From: Comamonadaceae bacterium | GTDB lineage: Bacteria; Pseudomonadota; Gammaproteobacteria; Burkholderiales; Burkholderiaceae_C | Assembly (NCBI GenBank): GCA_947478725.1 | Contig: CANJWZ010000007.1 | Coordinates: forward strand, 52,678 to 116,677 | Length of the DNA stretch: 64,000 nucleotides | Reading direction: 5' to 3' | In this document: positions 24,816-34,372 of the stretch, piece by piece | How positions within the stretch are numbered: position 1 is the first letter of the stretch | Layout of the letters: each line of letters begins with the position of its first letter | Position numbers and translations under genes: made by a program | The notes under the pieces: generated by a model | Seen by the model: the letters and a program-made list of their open reading frames with translations, nothing else | Databases searched by the model: none | Told to the model about the DNA's origin: nothing

Positions 24816-24884
24816 GACGCTGCTATTTTTATAGCTGTTAGCGCGCGTATTCATTGACTTGGGGCCTAAGAGCCGCCTGAAACC
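24816..24884. repeat. Dispersed intergenic repeat, copy 4
   Basis: Contains GCTGCTATTTTTATAGCTG (a small inverted repeat), then GCGCGTATTCATTGACTTGGG and GCCGCCTGAAACC, in the order seen in copy 5. It lies between the dehydrogenase and the convergent lgt gene. Confidence 0.6.
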
Positions 24885-24891
24885 AGCCTTT

Positions 24892-25704
24892 TCAGTTGGC
24901 TTTTTGCTGCTTTGAAGCCCACATCCACAGCGCGATGCCGCCAACCATCATGGGCACGCACAGCCACTGGCCCATGCTCATGCCGAGCTCCAAAATACCC
25001 AGATGCGCATCGGGCTCGCGGAAAAATTCTGCGATGAACCTGAGCACGCCATAACCCAACAAAAACGCGCCTGAGACCTGACCCATTTTTCGCGGCTTTC
25101 TCGCGTACAGCCACAGCAGCAAAAACAGCAGCAGGCCCTCCAGCAAAAACTGGTAAATCTGTGACGGATGGCGCGGCAACGGGCCGCCGTCCCTGAACAG
25201 CATGGCCCACGGCAGCGCTGGGTCAGCCACCCTGCCCCACAGTTCGCCATTGATGAAGTTGCCGGCCCGGCCAGCCGCCAGCCCGGTCGGCACACACGGC
25301 GCAATAAAGTCCATCACCTGCAGCCAGGGCCGCTGGCGGCTGCGCGCAAACCACCACTGCGACACCAAAACGCCCATCAAGCCACCATGAAAGCTCATGC
25401 CGCCTTGCCAGACATAAAAGATCTCCAGCGGGTGACTGGCGTAATAAGCGGGTTTGTAAAACAGGCAATAGCCAACCCGCCCGCCCACCACCACGCCCAT
25501 CACACCCAGAAACAGAACGTCTTCAATATCGCGCCGGCTCCAGGCGCCCGGCCCTGTGATGGATGCGTAGGGCTGATGCTTCAGGCGCAGCGTGGCCAGA
25601 AAAAAGAACAGCCCAAAGGCTGCCAGATAGGTCAAACCGTACCAGTGAATGGCCAAAGGGCCGAGTTGCAGGGCGACGGGATGGATTTCAGGATGAATGA
25701 GCAT
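24892..25704 (-). CDS. lgt: Prolipoprotein diacylglyceryl transferase
   Basis: A 270-residue integral inner-membrane enzyme that transfers diacylglycerol to the lipobox Cys of prolipoproteins. The start is ATG 25704 ('[20 protein letters not shown]'); the 322-residue track start would add an unlikely N-terminus. About seven hydrophobic segments are visible. Conserved motifs are '[12 protein letters not shown]', '[11 protein letters not shown]' with the essential His, and the Lgt signature '[14 protein letters not shown]'. It is divergent from ilvD across about 100 bp. Confidence 0.95.
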   Translation of the reverse strand: MLIHPEIHPVALQLGPLAIHWYGLTYLAAFGLFFFLATLRLKHQPYASITGPGAWSRRDIEDVLFLGVMGVVVGGRVGYCLFYKPAYYASHPLEIFYVWQGGMSFHGGLMGVLVSQWWFARSRQRPWLQVMDFIAPCVPTGLAAGRAGNFINGELWGRVADPALPWAMLFRDGGPLPRHPSQIYQFLLEGLLLFLLLWLYARKPRKMGQVSGAFLLGYGVLRFIAEFFREPDAHLGILELGMSMGQWLCVPMMVGGIALWMWASKQQKAN

Positions 25705-25729
25705 GCAGGTATTTTGCACGCTCAGCGTG

Positions 25730-25747
25730 ACCTGACCCAGGTCAGGT
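25730..25747. promoter_or_regulatory. Inverted repeat ACCTGA-n6-TCAGGT between lgt and ilvD
   Basis: A perfect 6-bp dyad with a 6-bp spacer in the 100-bp divergent promoter region. It could be an operator for either gene. No attenuator or leader peptide was visible for ilvD. Confidence 0.35.
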
Positions 25748-25804
25748 AAATCGAGCAAATACAATGAAGTTTGCAACAAACAACGACTACCCACGAGGCA
25801 CCCC

Positions 25805-27499
25805 ATGGACATCAAAACCATCACCCTGAACCCCCGCAGCAAAAACATCACCGAAGGCAAATCCCGTGCACCGAACCGATCGATGTACTACGCCATGGGG
25901 TACGAGACCGCTGACTTTAAAAAACCCATGATCGGTGTGGCCAACGGGCACAGCACGATTACCCCGTGCAACAGCGGTTTGCAAAAGCTGGCCGATGCTG
26001 CCATTGCAGCCATTGAAGCAGCAGGCGGCAATGCGCAGGTGTTTGGCACACCCACCATTTCTGACGGCATGGCCATGGGCACCGAGGGCATGAAGTATTC
26101 GCTGGTCAGCCGCGAAGTCATCAGCGACTGCATTGAAACCTGCGTGCAAGGCCAGTGGATGGACGGTGTTCTGGTGGTCGGTGGCTGCGACAAAAACATG
26201 CCCGGCGGTTTGATGGGCATGTTGCGTGCCAACGTGCCCGCCATCTACGTTTACGGCGGTACGATTTTGCCCGGCCACTACAAGGGCAAAGACCTGAACA
26301 TCGTCAGCGTGTTTGAAGCGGTGGGTGAAAACTCAGCCGGCCGCATGAGCGATGAAGACCTGGAGCAAATTGAGCGCCGCGCCGTGCCCGGCACCGGCAG
26401 CTGCGGCGGCATGTACACGGCCAACACCATGTCCAGCGCTTTTGAAGCACTTGGCATCTCGCTGCCCTATTCCAGCACCATGGCCAATCCGCATGACGAA
26501 AAAATGAACTCGGCCGCTGAGTCAGCCCGTGTGCTGATTGAAGCCGTGAAAAAAGACATCAAACCACGCGACATCGTGACGAAAAAAGCGATTGAAAACG
26601 CCGTTGCCGTGATCATGGCCACGGGCGGTTCAACCAACGCGGTGCTGCACTTTCTGGCGATTGCCCACACGGCAGGCGTGGACTGGACGATTGATGACTT
26701 TGAGCGCATCCGCGTTAAAACGCCGGTGTTGTGTGACCTGAAGCCATCGGGCCAGTACTTGGCGGTTGACCTGCACAAGGCAGGCGGGATTCCGCAAGTC
26801 ATGAAAACGCTGCTGGCCGCTGGCTTGCTGCACGGCGACTGTTTGACGATCAGTGGGCAGACGATTGCTGAAGTCCTCAAAGACATCCCCGATGTGCCAC
26901 GTGCCGACCAGGACGTGATTCGCCCGATTGACAGGCCGATGTACAAACAAGGCCACCTGGCGATTCTCAAAGGCAATTTGTCGCCCGAAGGCGCAGTGGC
27001 CAAGATCACCGGCCTGAAAAACCCGGTGATGACCGGCCCGGCCCGGGTGTTTGACGACGAGCAATCGGGCCTGGCTGCGATTCTGGCGGGCAAGATCAAA
27101 GCGGGCGACGTGATGGTGCTGCGTTACCTGGGCCCCAAAGGCGGCCCTGGTATGCCGGAAATGCTGGCACCGACCGGCGCATTGATTGGCGCGGGCTTGG
27201 GCGAGTCGGTTGGCCTGATCACCGATGGCCGCTTTTCAGGCGGCACCTGGGGCATGGTGGTTGGCCATGTTGCACCCGAGGCAGCAGCAGGCGGCAACAT
27301 CGCATTTATTCAGGAAGGTGACTCGGTCACGATTGATGCCAAGCAACTGCTGCTGCAATTGAACATCAGCGATGAGGAACTGGCCGAACGCAAAGTCGGT
27401 TGGGTCGCACCGAAGCCGCGCTACACACGTGGCGTACAGGCCAAATTTGCATTCAACGCATCAAGCGCCAGCAAGGGTGCTGTGCTGGACGATTATTGA
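25805..27499 (+). CDS. ilvD: Dihydroxy-acid dehydratase
   Basis: A 564-residue Fe-S dehydratase that makes 2-oxoisovalerate and 2-oxo-3-methylvalerate in valine/isoleucine synthesis. 'TPCNSGL' carries the first cluster Cys, '[11 protein letters not shown]' the second, and '[14 protein letters not shown]' the third; the C-terminal part has '[14 protein letters not shown]'. Length and motif order match the short (non-EDD) IlvD form. It ends one base from the stop of the convergent small UGA-containing ORF at 27501-27635. Confidence 0.96.
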   Translation: MDIKTITLNPRSKNITEGKSRAPNRSMYYAMGYETADFKKPMIGVANGHSTITPCNSGLQKLADAAIAAIEAAGGNAQVFGTPTISDGMAMGTEGMKYSLVSREVISDCIETCVQGQWMDGVLVVGGCDKNMPGGLMGMLRANVPAIYVYGGTILPGHYKGKDLNIVSVFEAVGENSAGRMSDEDLEQIERRAVPGTGSCGGMYTANTMSSAFEALGISLPYSSTMANPHDEKMNSAAESARVLIEAVKKDIKPRDIVTKKAIENAVAVIMATGGSTNAVLHFLAIAHTAGVDWTIDDFERIRVKTPVLCDLKPSGQYLAVDLHKAGGIPQVMKTLLAAGLLHGDCLTISGQTIAEVLKDIPDVPRADQDVIRPIDRPMYKQGHLAILKGNLSPEGAVAKITGLKNPVMTGPARVFDDEQSGLAAILAGKIKAGDVMVLRYLGPKGGPGMPEMLAPTGALIGAGLGESVGLITDGRFSGGTWGMVVGHVAPEAAAGGNIAFIQEGDSVTIDAKQLLLQLNISDEELAERKVGWVAPKPRYTRGVQAKFAFNASSASKGAVLDDY

Positions 27500-27500
27500 C

Positions 27501-27635
27501 TCACTTCTTGCCCTTGGACGACGGCATTCCCATCGCTTCACGCTGTTTGTCCAAGCGGTCCTGCTTGCGCTTTTCCATCTTGTCCATTTGCTTGCGCTTG
27601 GTGTAGGCCGAATTGTCAGCCCATCAAAAACACAT
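27501..27635 (-). CDS. Small basic ORF with in-frame UGA at codon 4 (possible selenoprotein or decayed gene)
   Basis: Not in the ORF track. On the minus strand GGGAG lies 6-7 bp before an ATG. The frame then reads M-C-F-UGA-W and stays open for 40 sense codons to a TGA one base from the ilvD stop. About 32 of those 40 codons end in G or C, and codons before the first internal ATG show the same bias, so coding extends back to the UGA. The product would be 44 residues, with a C-x-U pair at the start and a Lys/Arg-rich body ('KRKQMDKMEKRKQDRLDKQR'). I do not recognise a family. If UGA is a stop, the gene could start at the internal ATG (28 residues) or be a relic. Confidence 0.4.
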
Positions 27636-27692
27636 GCGTGGCTCCCGCGTTCAAGCAATCTGTGGTGGAAATGCCGCATTGCCCTTTGACTG

Positions 27693-27708
27693 AACGGCAA
27701 CTGTGCCG
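27693..27708. promoter_or_regulatory. Inverted repeat ACGGCA-n4-TGCCGT between the small ORF and the cytochrome gene
   Basis: A perfect 6-bp dyad with a 4-base loop in the 144-bp divergent region. It might be an operator or a small hairpin; it is not followed by a T-run. Confidence 0.35.
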
Positions 27709-27779
27709 TCAACCCAAGTCACTACAATGGCGTTAAATCACTGTAACGAAAACTGAAAAGAGACCCACGAGGACAATCC

Positions 27780-28097
27780 ATGAAACGAATTCTTGCCGCC
27801 TTCGCTGCTGTAGCCACTCTCCTCGCCGTGTCAACACCTGCCATGGCTGATATGGCTCTGGCAAACTCCAAAAACTGCATGGCCTGCCACGCGATTGAGA
27901 AAAAACTCGTCGGCCCGTCTTACAAAGACATCGCCACCAAATACGCAGGTCAGGCCGATGCGGTCGACAAGCTGTCAGGAAAAGTCATCAAAGGTGGTGC
28001 AGGTGCCTGGGGCCCGGTACCCATGCCAGCCAACCCACAGGTCAGTGATGCCGATGCCAAAAAACTGGTCGCCTGGATCCTTGCAGGCTCCAAATAA
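27780..28097 (+). CDS. Class I cytochrome c (c-551/c8 type)
   Basis: A 105-residue periplasmic cytochrome. A Sec signal peptide ends at 'STPAMADMA'. Haem attachment is 'CMACH' and the axial Met is in 'GPVPMPANP'. The mature part (about 80 residues) matches c-551/c8 electron carriers, which pass electrons between the bc1 complex and terminal oxidases or reductases. It is monocistronic and ends in a strong terminator. Confidence 0.94.
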   Translation: MKRILAAFAAVATLLAVSTPAMADMALANSKNCMACHAIEKKLVGPSYKDIATKYAGQADAVDKLSGKVIKGGAGAWGPVPMPANPQVSDADAKKLVAWILAGSK

Positions 28098-28116
28098 TTT
28101 TTGCCACGCCGCATGT

Positions 28117-28144
28117 AAAAAGCCCGCTGTCAGCGGGCTTTTTT
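28117..28144. terminator. Bidirectional intrinsic terminator
   Basis: AAAAAGCCCGC-n5-GCGGGCTTTTTT: a GC-rich stem flanked by A-run and T-run, so it can stop transcription of the cytochrome gene (plus) and of acs (minus), whose stop codon is 23 bp away. Confidence 0.9.
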
Positions 28145-28166
28145 GTGTCTGCATCAACCTGATCTT

Positions 28167-30164
28167 TTACAGATTTTCAGCCAACTGATCAAGGATGGCA
28201 GGGTTTTCAAGGGTCGACGTGTCCTGCGTGATCGCCTCGCCCTTGGCAATGCCCCTTAACAGGCGGCGCATGATTTTGCCGCTACGGGTTTTAGGCAGGT
28301 TGTCGCCAAAGCGGATGTCTTTCGGCTTGGCAATCGGGCCAATTTGCTTGCCGACCCACTCGCGCAACTCTTTGGCAATCGCTTTGGCCTCGTCGCCGGT
28401 GGGACGAGAGCGCTTGAGCACCACGAAAGCCACAATCGCCTCGCCCGTCAGGTCGTCTGGCCTGCCGACCACGGCGGCCTCCGCCACCAGCGTGCTGTGC
28501 GCCACCAGGGCGGACTCGATTTCCATCGTACCCATGCGGTGACCCGACACGTTCAGCACGTCGTCAATGCGGCCCGTGATGCGGAAGTAACCGTTGTCTT
28601 TGTTACGCACCGCGCCGTCACCTGCCAGGTAAATCGCGCCACCCATTTCTGGGGGGAAGTAACTTTTCTTGAAACGCTCGGGGTCGTTCCAGATGGTACG
28701 AATCATCGACGGCCAGGGGCGCTTGACGACCAGCAAGCCGCCTGCGCCGTTGGGCAAATCATGACCTGTCTCGTCAACAATCGCAGCCATGATGCCAGGC
28801 AGCGGCAGCGTGCAACTGCCTGGCACCAGCGGCGTGGCACCGGGTAGCGGTGTGATCATGTGGCCGCCAGTTTCAGTCTGCCAGAAGGTGTCCACCACCG
28901 GGCAGCGCTCGCCACCCACGTTTTTGTAGTACCACATCCAGGCCTCAGGGTTGATCGGCTCACCGACCGAACCCAGAATGCGCAAGCTGCTTAAATCTGA
29001 CCGGTCAGGATGAACTTTTTCATCGGCTTCAGCAGCCTTGATCAGGGAGCGAATGGCTGTTGGCGCAGTGTAGAAAATCGATACCTTGTGGCGCTCAATC
29101 ATTTGCCAGAAGCGACCCGCATTCGGGAAAGTAGGAATGCCTTCAAAAATGACCTGCGTGGCACCAGCGGCCAGGGGGCCATAGGCCACATAGGTGTGCC
29201 CGGTAATCCAGCCGATGTCTGCGGTGCACCAGAACACATCGGTCGGCTGCAAATCAAAGGTCCAGTCCATCGTCAGCTTGGCCCACAGCAAATAGCCACC
29301 TGTGCTGTGCTGAACCCCTTTGGGTTTGCCGGTGGAGCCTGACGTGTAAAGAATGAACAGCGGATGCTCCGCACCCACAAATTCAGGCACACATTCGGGT
29401 GCAGCTTTGGCGGTGACTTCATGCATCAGGCTGTCGCGCCCGGCGATCATGTTGCAAGCGGTGGCCGTGCGCTGGTACACGATGACGTTCTTGATCGACT
29501 CGCAGCCGCCCATGGCCAGGCCTTCATCCACAATCGCTTTGAGTGGCAGCTCTTTGCCGCCGCGCAGCTGGTAATTGGCGGTGATCACGGCCACCGCACC
29601 GGCGTCCTGAATGCGCTCTTGTAAACTTTTTGCGGAAAAGCCGCCAAACACCACCGAATGCGTGGCGCCAATGCGGGCACAGGCTTGCATGGCCACCACG
29701 CCTTCGACGGTCATCGGCATATAGATGACCACGCGGTCACCTTTTTGAACGCCCATGGCCTTCAGCGCGCTGGCAAACTGGCTGACTTTGGCGTGCAGCT
29801 CCTTGTAGGTGACATTGACGATGGAGCCGTCATCGCCTTCAAAAATGATGGCTTTTTTGTTTTCGGTGGGCGTGCCCAAGTGGCGGTCCAGGCAGTTGTA
29901 GGACGCATTGAGATGACCGTCCGCAAACCAGGTGTAAAAGGGGGCGTTGGACTCGTTCAGCACTTCGGTGAAGGGCTTTTTCCAGCTCAGGTTGTCACGC
30001 GCCAGCTTGGCCCAGAAGCCCTCAAAATCCTTGTCGGCCTCGGCGCACATGGCGTTGTAAGCAGGCATGCCCGAAATACGGGCCGCCTTGACGGCGGCAG
30101 GGCCAGGCGGGAAAACCCGGTTTTCAACCAGCGTAGACTCGATGTTCGAATTGTTCGTGCTCAT
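28167..30164 (-). CDS. acs: Acetyl-CoA synthetase
   Basis: A 665-residue enzyme converting acetate, ATP and CoA to acetyl-CoA. The start is ATG 30164 with GGAGA upstream; the track start adds 7 residues. Motifs are '[13 protein letters not shown]' (P-loop), '[13 protein letters not shown]' (acyl pocket Trp/Thr), '[20 protein letters not shown]' and the C-terminal '[14 protein letters not shown]' containing the acetylatable lysine. The length is typical of Acs. It is divergent from yqhA. Confidence 0.96.
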   Translation of the reverse strand: MSTNNSNIESTLVENRVFPPGPAAVKAARISGMPAYNAMCAEADKDFEGFWAKLARDNLSWKKPFTEVLNESNAPFYTWFADGHLNASYNCLDRHLGTPTENKKAIIFEGDDGSIVNVTYKELHAKVSQFASALKAMGVQKGDRVVIYMPMTVEGVVAMQACARIGATHSVVFGGFSAKSLQERIQDAGAVAVITANYQLRGGKELPLKAIVDEGLAMGGCESIKNVIVYQRTATACNMIAGRDSLMHEVTAKAAPECVPEFVGAEHPLFILYTSGSTGKPKGVQHSTGGYLLWAKLTMDWTFDLQPTDVFWCTADIGWITGHTYVAYGPLAAGATQVIFEGIPTFPNAGRFWQMIERHKVSIFYTAPTAIRSLIKAAEADEKVHPDRSDLSSLRILGSVGEPINPEAWMWYYKNVGGERCPVVDTFWQTETGGHMITPLPGATPLVPGSCTLPLPGIMAAIVDETGHDLPNGAGGLLVVKRPWPSMIRTIWNDPERFKKSYFPPEMGGAIYLAGDGAVRNKDNGYFRITGRIDDVLNVSGHRMGTMEIESALVAHSTLVAEAAVVGRPDDLTGEAIVAFVVLKRSRPTGDEAKAIAKELREWVGKQIGPIAKPKDIRFGDNLPKTRSGKIMRRLLRGIAKGEAITQDTSTLENPAILDQLAENL

Positions 30165-30311
30165 TGTTTGTCTCCTGTTTGTCACAAGTCTGTCTTGAGA
30201 ACCGTGTTACTGTCCCGCATCGCTCTTACGGGTTACTGACTGGCTTGAATCTTACAAAACTTTCCTTTGCTCTCCTCGGCAATCTTTATTTCAGCCTCTA
30301 CAATTTCTCTC

Positions 30312-30914
30312 ATGTCCGAAGAAACACCAAAAAAACACTCTCCCCTGCGGCCTTTGCCAAATTTTATTTTTGCCAGCCGCTGGCTCCAGTTGCCGCTGTA
30401 TCTGGGCCTGATTGCAGCGCAGGCCGTGTATGTGGTTCACTTCTTGGTGGAGCTCAAACACCTGATTGCCGCGGCCTTCGGCAGCCTGCCCGACTTGCAG
30501 GCACTGATCACCAGCATCGGCTACAAAACCCCGGTAGAGATCGTCACATTAAACGAAACTGTCATCATGCTGGTGGTCCTGGCGCTGATTGACGTGGTGA
30601 TGATTTCCAACCTGCTGATCATGGTGATTGTGGGCGGTTACGAAACCTTTGTCAGCCGCATGAACCTGGAAGGCCACCGCGACCAGCCTGAGTGGCTCAG
30701 CCATGTGAACGCCAGCGTGCTCAAGGTCAAGCTCGCCACCGCCATCATCGGTATCAGTTCGATTCATTTGTTGAAGACTTTTATCAACGCCGACAATTAC
30801 ACCGACCGTGTGCTGATTGCGCAAACCGTGATTCACATCGTGTTTTTATTGTCGGCGGTGGCCATCGCCTACACCGATAAAATCATGTCTGGCATTTCAG
30901 CTGAAAAGCATTGA
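30312..30914 (+). CDS. UPF0114/YqhA family membrane protein
   Basis: A 200-residue protein starting at ATG 30312 (the track start is TTG). Three to four transmembrane segments are visible ('YLGLIAAQAVYVVHFLVEL', 'IMLVVLALIDVVMISNLLIM', 'VLIAQTVIHIVFLLSAVAIA'). 'ETFVSRMNLEGHRDQPEW' is the family's conserved loop. YqhA function is unknown. The protein stop is followed by the fumC relic. Confidence 0.88.
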   Translation: MSEETPKKHSPLRPLPNFIFASRWLQLPLYLGLIAAQAVYVVHFLVELKHLIAAAFGSLPDLQALITSIGYKTPVEIVTLNETVIMLVVLALIDVVMISNLLIMVIVGGYETFVSRMNLEGHRDQPEWLSHVNASVLKVKLATAIIGISSIHLLKTFINADNYTDRVLIAQTVIHIVFLLSAVAIAYTDKIMSGISAEKH

Positions 30915-30943
30915 TCGGGCAAATGCATTTTCAAGGGGCCCTC

Positions 30944-31118
30944 TCAAGCGTGTGTCGTTTTTGCAGGCACCACCCAGGCATCAAACTGCTCACCCGTTAC
31001 ATGGCCTGATCCGATCGCCGCAGCGCTCAAGCTGCTGCCTTCTTTGTGCGCCCCACAGTCCGCTGGCGGACACACTGATCGGGCCAAAGGTATCGTGTTC
31101 AGTACGGGTTGGGGTCAT
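30944..31118 (-). pseudogene. fumC relic with a large internal deletion
   Basis: On the minus strand, ATG 31118 begins 'MTPTRTEHDTFGPISV' and reaches 'LWGAQ', which is the N-terminus of class II fumarase. A shift of frame follows at once, and the next stretch reads 'GSSLSAAAIGSG' then 'VTGEQFDAWVVP', which is the C-terminus of FumC, ending in TGA. About 400 central codons, including the whole active site, are missing. The N-terminal frame stops soon after the junction. The relic stands head-to-head with the intact class I fumarase gene 72 bp away. Confidence 0.82.
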
Positions 31119-31190
31119 GGTGCTTACCTGTCAAAATAGCAGGGTTGAATTTTCCTTGCCTAAAGCCCCTCATCCCACGAATCACGCCCC

Positions 31191-32753
31191 ATGACAATCA
31201 CCACCACAACCATTCGTCAAGCCGACCTCATCGAATCCATCGCTGCTGCCCTGCAATACATCAGCTACTACCACCCAGCCGATTACATTGCCCATCTGGC
31301 ACGCGCTTATGAAGCAGAGCAAAGCCCCGCCGCCAAAGACGCGATTGCGCAGATTTTGACCAACAGCAAAATGAGCGCCACTGGCCAGCGGCCCATTTGC
31401 CAGGACACCGGCATCGTCAATGTGTTTTTAAAAATCGGCATGGACGTGCGTTGGGAAGGTTTTACTGGCAGCGTTGACGATGCGGTGAATGAAGGCGTTC
31501 GCCGTGGTTACAACCACCCCGACAACACCCTGCGCGCCTCGGTCGTGGCAGACCCGCAATTCGACCGCAAGAACACCAAAGACAACACGCCCGCCGTGAT
31601 CAACACCGAACTGGTCACAGGCAACACGATTGAAGTCACCGTCGCCGCCAAAGGCGGTGGTAGCGAGAACAAAAGCAAGCTGGCCATGCTGAACCCCGGC
31701 GACAGCATTGTCGATTGGGTGCTGAAAACCGTGCCCACCATGGGCGCAGGCTGGTGCCCACCCGGCATGCTGGGCATCGGTATTGGCGGCACGGCTGAAA
31801 AAGCCATGCTGCTGGCCAAGGAAAGCCTGATGGAAGACCTGGACATGTACCAGCTGCAAGCCAAAGCCAAATCAGGCGCGGCATTGACCAAGGTAGAGGC
31901 CCTGCGCATCGAGCTGTTTGAAAAAGTCAACGCGCTGGGCATAGGCGCGCAAGGCCTGGGCGGGCTGACCACGGTGCTGGACGTCAAAATCAATATGTAC
32001 CCGACCCACGCTGCGGGTAAACCGGTAGCGATGATCCCCAACTGTGCCGCCACCCGCCATGCGCATTTTGTACTTAGCGGCAGCGGCCCGGTGTACCTGA
32101 CGCCGCCGCCGCTGGATACCTGGCCCAACGTGAACTGGACACCCGACTACGTGAAAAGCAAGGCCGTGAACCTGAACACGCTGACCAAGGCCGAGGTGGC
32201 GAGCTGGAAACCCGGCGACACGCTGCTGCTTAGCGGCAAAATGCTGACCGGCCGCGACGCGGCGCACAAACGCATTCAAACCATGCTGGCAGCCGGTGAG
32301 GCACTCCCCGTTGACTTCACCAACCGGGTGATCTACTACGTCGGCCCAGTGGACCCAGTCCGTGACGAAGCCGTTGGCCCGGCAGGCCCGACAACGGCCA
32401 CCCGCATGGACGGTTTTACCGAGATGATGCTGGCCAAAACCGGGTTGATCAGCATGATCGGCAAAGCCGAGCGTGGCCCGGTGGCGATTGAAGCGATCAA
32501 AAAACACCAAAGCGCCTATCTGATGGCCGTTGGCGGCGCGGCCTACCTGGTGTCCAAAGCGATCAAAAACGCCAGAGTCGTCGGTTTTGCCGACCTGGGC
32601 ATGGAAGCTATTTACGAGTTTGACGTGGTCGACATGCCGGTGACGGTGGCAGTTGATTCAGGCGGTACCAGCGCGCACACCACCGGGCCAGCTGAATGGC
32701 AAAAGCGGATTGCCACGGGCGAATTCAAGGGGATTGCAGTCGCAGCGGCTTGA
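31191..32753 (+). CDS. Class I (iron-sulfur) fumarate hydratase
   Basis: A 520-residue two-domain fumarase. The alpha part contains 'RPICQDTGIVNVFLKIG' (first cluster Cys), 'MGAGWCPPGMLGIGIGGT' (second Cys) and 'IPNCAATRHAHFVL' (third Cys). The beta part contains 'LLSGKMLTGRDAAHKR' and 'YYVGPVDPVRDEAVGPAGPT'. It hydrates fumarate to malate in the TCA cycle; the 4Fe-4S enzyme is oxygen-sensitive. Since the adjacent fumC is destroyed, this may be the main fumarase unless another fumC exists elsewhere. Confidence 0.95.
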   Translation: MTITTTTIRQADLIESIAAALQYISYYHPADYIAHLARAYEAEQSPAAKDAIAQILTNSKMSATGQRPICQDTGIVNVFLKIGMDVRWEGFTGSVDDAVNEGVRRGYNHPDNTLRASVVADPQFDRKNTKDNTPAVINTELVTGNTIEVTVAAKGGGSENKSKLAMLNPGDSIVDWVLKTVPTMGAGWCPPGMLGIGIGGTAEKAMLLAKESLMEDLDMYQLQAKAKSGAALTKVEALRIELFEKVNALGIGAQGLGGLTTVLDVKINMYPTHAAGKPVAMIPNCAATRHAHFVLSGSGPVYLTPPPLDTWPNVNWTPDYVKSKAVNLNTLTKAEVASWKPGDTLLLSGKMLTGRDAAHKRIQTMLAAGEALPVDFTNRVIYYVGPVDPVRDEAVGPAGPTTATRMDGFTEMMLAKTGLISMIGKAERGPVAIEAIKKHQSAYLMAVGGAAYLVSKAIKNARVVGFADLGMEAIYEFDVVDMPVTVAVDSGGTSAHTTGPAEWQKRIATGEFKGIAVAAA

Positions 32754-32848
32754 GCTTTTTGACGCCGCTACGAACTCGGCGGCGGTTGAAACTCAGAACA
32801 CCAAGTGCTTGAATACCGGCTAGCCAGACGCTCTGGAGGCCGCAGCGA

Positions 32849-32877
32849 AGGCTTGGCTGAGATTGAAAGCCAAGCCT
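32849..32877. terminator. Hairpin AGGCTTGGC-n11-GCCAAGCCT after the fumarase gene
   Basis: A perfect 9-bp stem with an 11-base loop in the gap between the convergent fumarase and aroC genes. There is no T-run, so it may be a weak terminator or RNA-stabilising hairpin. Confidence 0.45.
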
Positions 32878-32885
32878 CAATCGCT

Positions 32886-32948
32886 ACATATTTAATAGCT
32901 GCCGGCCCATGTTTTTGTTGGCCTACAGGCTGATTTGGCACCTGAAAC
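32886..32948. repeat. Dispersed intergenic repeat, copy 5
   Basis: TTTAATAGCTGC, then TTGGCCTACAGGCTGATTTGG and CACCTGAAAC, the best-preserved long form in the window, shared with copy 3. Confidence 0.65.
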
Positions 32949-32985
32949 AGTCGTTCAGACCCTTTAAACCCATCGACGGCAAAGA

Positions 32986-34089
32986 TCAGCTTTTCGGGCT
33001 GGCACGCATGATGTCGGGCGTGCTGACCACCACATCCGCATTTTGCGCACGCTGACGCAGGGCATGTTCCATCACCACCAGCGCCAGCATGGCTTCGGCA
33101 ATCGGCGTGGCGCGTATGCCCACGCAGGGGTCGTGGCGGCCTTTGGTCACCACCTCGGCTGGGTTGCCTGCTGTGTCAATCGACTGGCGCGGCGTGATGA
33201 TGGAGCTGGTCGGTTTGATGGCAATCGACACATCCAGGTCTTGCCCGGTGCTGATGCCGCCCAGCACGCCACCGGCGTTGTTGGACATGAAGCCATCTGG
33301 CGACAAGCCATCGCCGTGGGTGGTGCCGCGCTGTGTGACGCTGGCAAAACCCGCGCCAATTTCTACGCCTTTGACCGCGTTGATGCCCATCATGGCAAAG
33401 GCAATGTCGGCATCGAGCTTGTCGTACAGCGGCTCGCCAAGGCCCACGGGCACTTTTGAGGCGGTGACGCGAATCCGGGCACCGCAGGAGTCGCCGGACT
33501 TGCGCAGCGCGTCCATGTAGGCCTCCAGGCTTGAAACATCGGCGCTGGGGGCAAAAAACGGGTTGTGTGCCACATGCGCCCACGACTCAAACGGGATCAC
33601 CACATCGCCAATTTGCGTCATGCAGCCCTGAAAGGTGGTGCCGTACTTTTCAAACAACCACTTTTTGGCCACCGCACCGGCAGCCACGGCAGGCGCTGTC
33701 ATGCGGGCCGACGACCGGCCGCCGCCGCGCGGGTCACGCAGGCCGTACTTGTGCAGGTAGGTATAGTCAGCGTGCCCAGGGCGAAAGGTCTCCAGAATGT
33801 TGCCGTAGTCCTTGCTGCGCTGGTCGGTATTGCGTATCAGCAGCGCAATCGGCGTACCGGTGGTTTTGCCCTGGTAGACGCCAGACAAAATCTCGACCGC
33901 ATCGGGCTCGTTGCGCTGGGTGACGTGGCGACTGGTGCCGGGTCGGCGGCGGTCCAGGTCAATTTGAATGTCGGCCTCACAAAGCGACATGCCCGGCGGG
34001 CAACCGTCGATCACGCAGCCAATGGCCGGGCCGTGGGATTCACCGAAGTTGGTGACTGCGAAAAGATTTCCAAAGGTATTGCCGCTCAT
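32986..34089 (-). CDS. aroC: Chorismate synthase
   Basis: A 367-residue FMN-dependent enzyme making chorismate from EPSP, the last shikimate step. The start is ATG 34089 ('[19 protein letters not shown]'); the track start adds 53 residues without family likeness. '[20 protein letters not shown]', '[15 protein letters not shown]' and '[18 protein letters not shown]' are the conserved signatures with the catalytic His residues. The upstream 283 bp (34090-34372) hold no gene I can recognise. Confidence 0.96.
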   Translation of the reverse strand: MSGNTFGNLFAVTNFGESHGPAIGCVIDGCPPGMSLCEADIQIDLDRRRPGTSRHVTQRNEPDAVEILSGVYQGKTTGTPIALLIRNTDQRSKDYGNILETFRPGHADYTYLHKYGLRDPRGGGRSSARMTAPAVAAGAVAKKWLFEKYGTTFQGCMTQIGDVVIPFESWAHVAHNPFFAPSADVSSLEAYMDALRKSGDSCGARIRVTASKVPVGLGEPLYDKLDADIAFAMMGINAVKGVEIGAGFASVTQRGTTHGDGLSPDGFMSNNAGGVLGGISTGQDLDVSIAIKPTSSIITPRQSIDTAGNPAEVVTKGRHDPCVGIRATPIAEAMLALVVMEHALRQRAQNADVVVSTPDIMRASPKS

Positions 34090-34372
34090 GGCGGGGATTA
34101 TCCCTGACAGCTTCGTCCAACGCAGCACGAGCGCCAGAAAGACGGCAGCTGACGCCATCCATGGGCACGACCCGGCATGGCCCAGCAAGGCAGATCGGCT
34201 GCATCGCAGCGCAAGCGAACGGTTACGCAGCCATGCTGATAAGCGCATCTAGCGGGGGGCTGCTACCGGTTCATTGGCCGATACGCCGAACGAGTTAAGC
34301 AGGATGTCGTTTGACATTGCTCAGGGCAAGCCGCACTTGCAGTGCTGACTGACTTGTGTCAGAGTGTTTGGT

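Noticed and set aside
27590-27627. A classic bacterial SECIS hairpin after the UGA
   Set aside because: Only a 5-pair stem (TGGGC/GCCTA) was found, without the usual loop features; therefore not called as a feature.
27461-27712. 83-codon minus ORF downstream of ilvD
   Set aside because: It runs in a different frame through the UGA-containing ORF and into ilvD; composition is unlike a protein.
34311-34316. TTGACA box ahead of the alkB-type gene as a promoter
   Set aside because: No acceptable -10 hexamer at the proper distance, so it is not listed.
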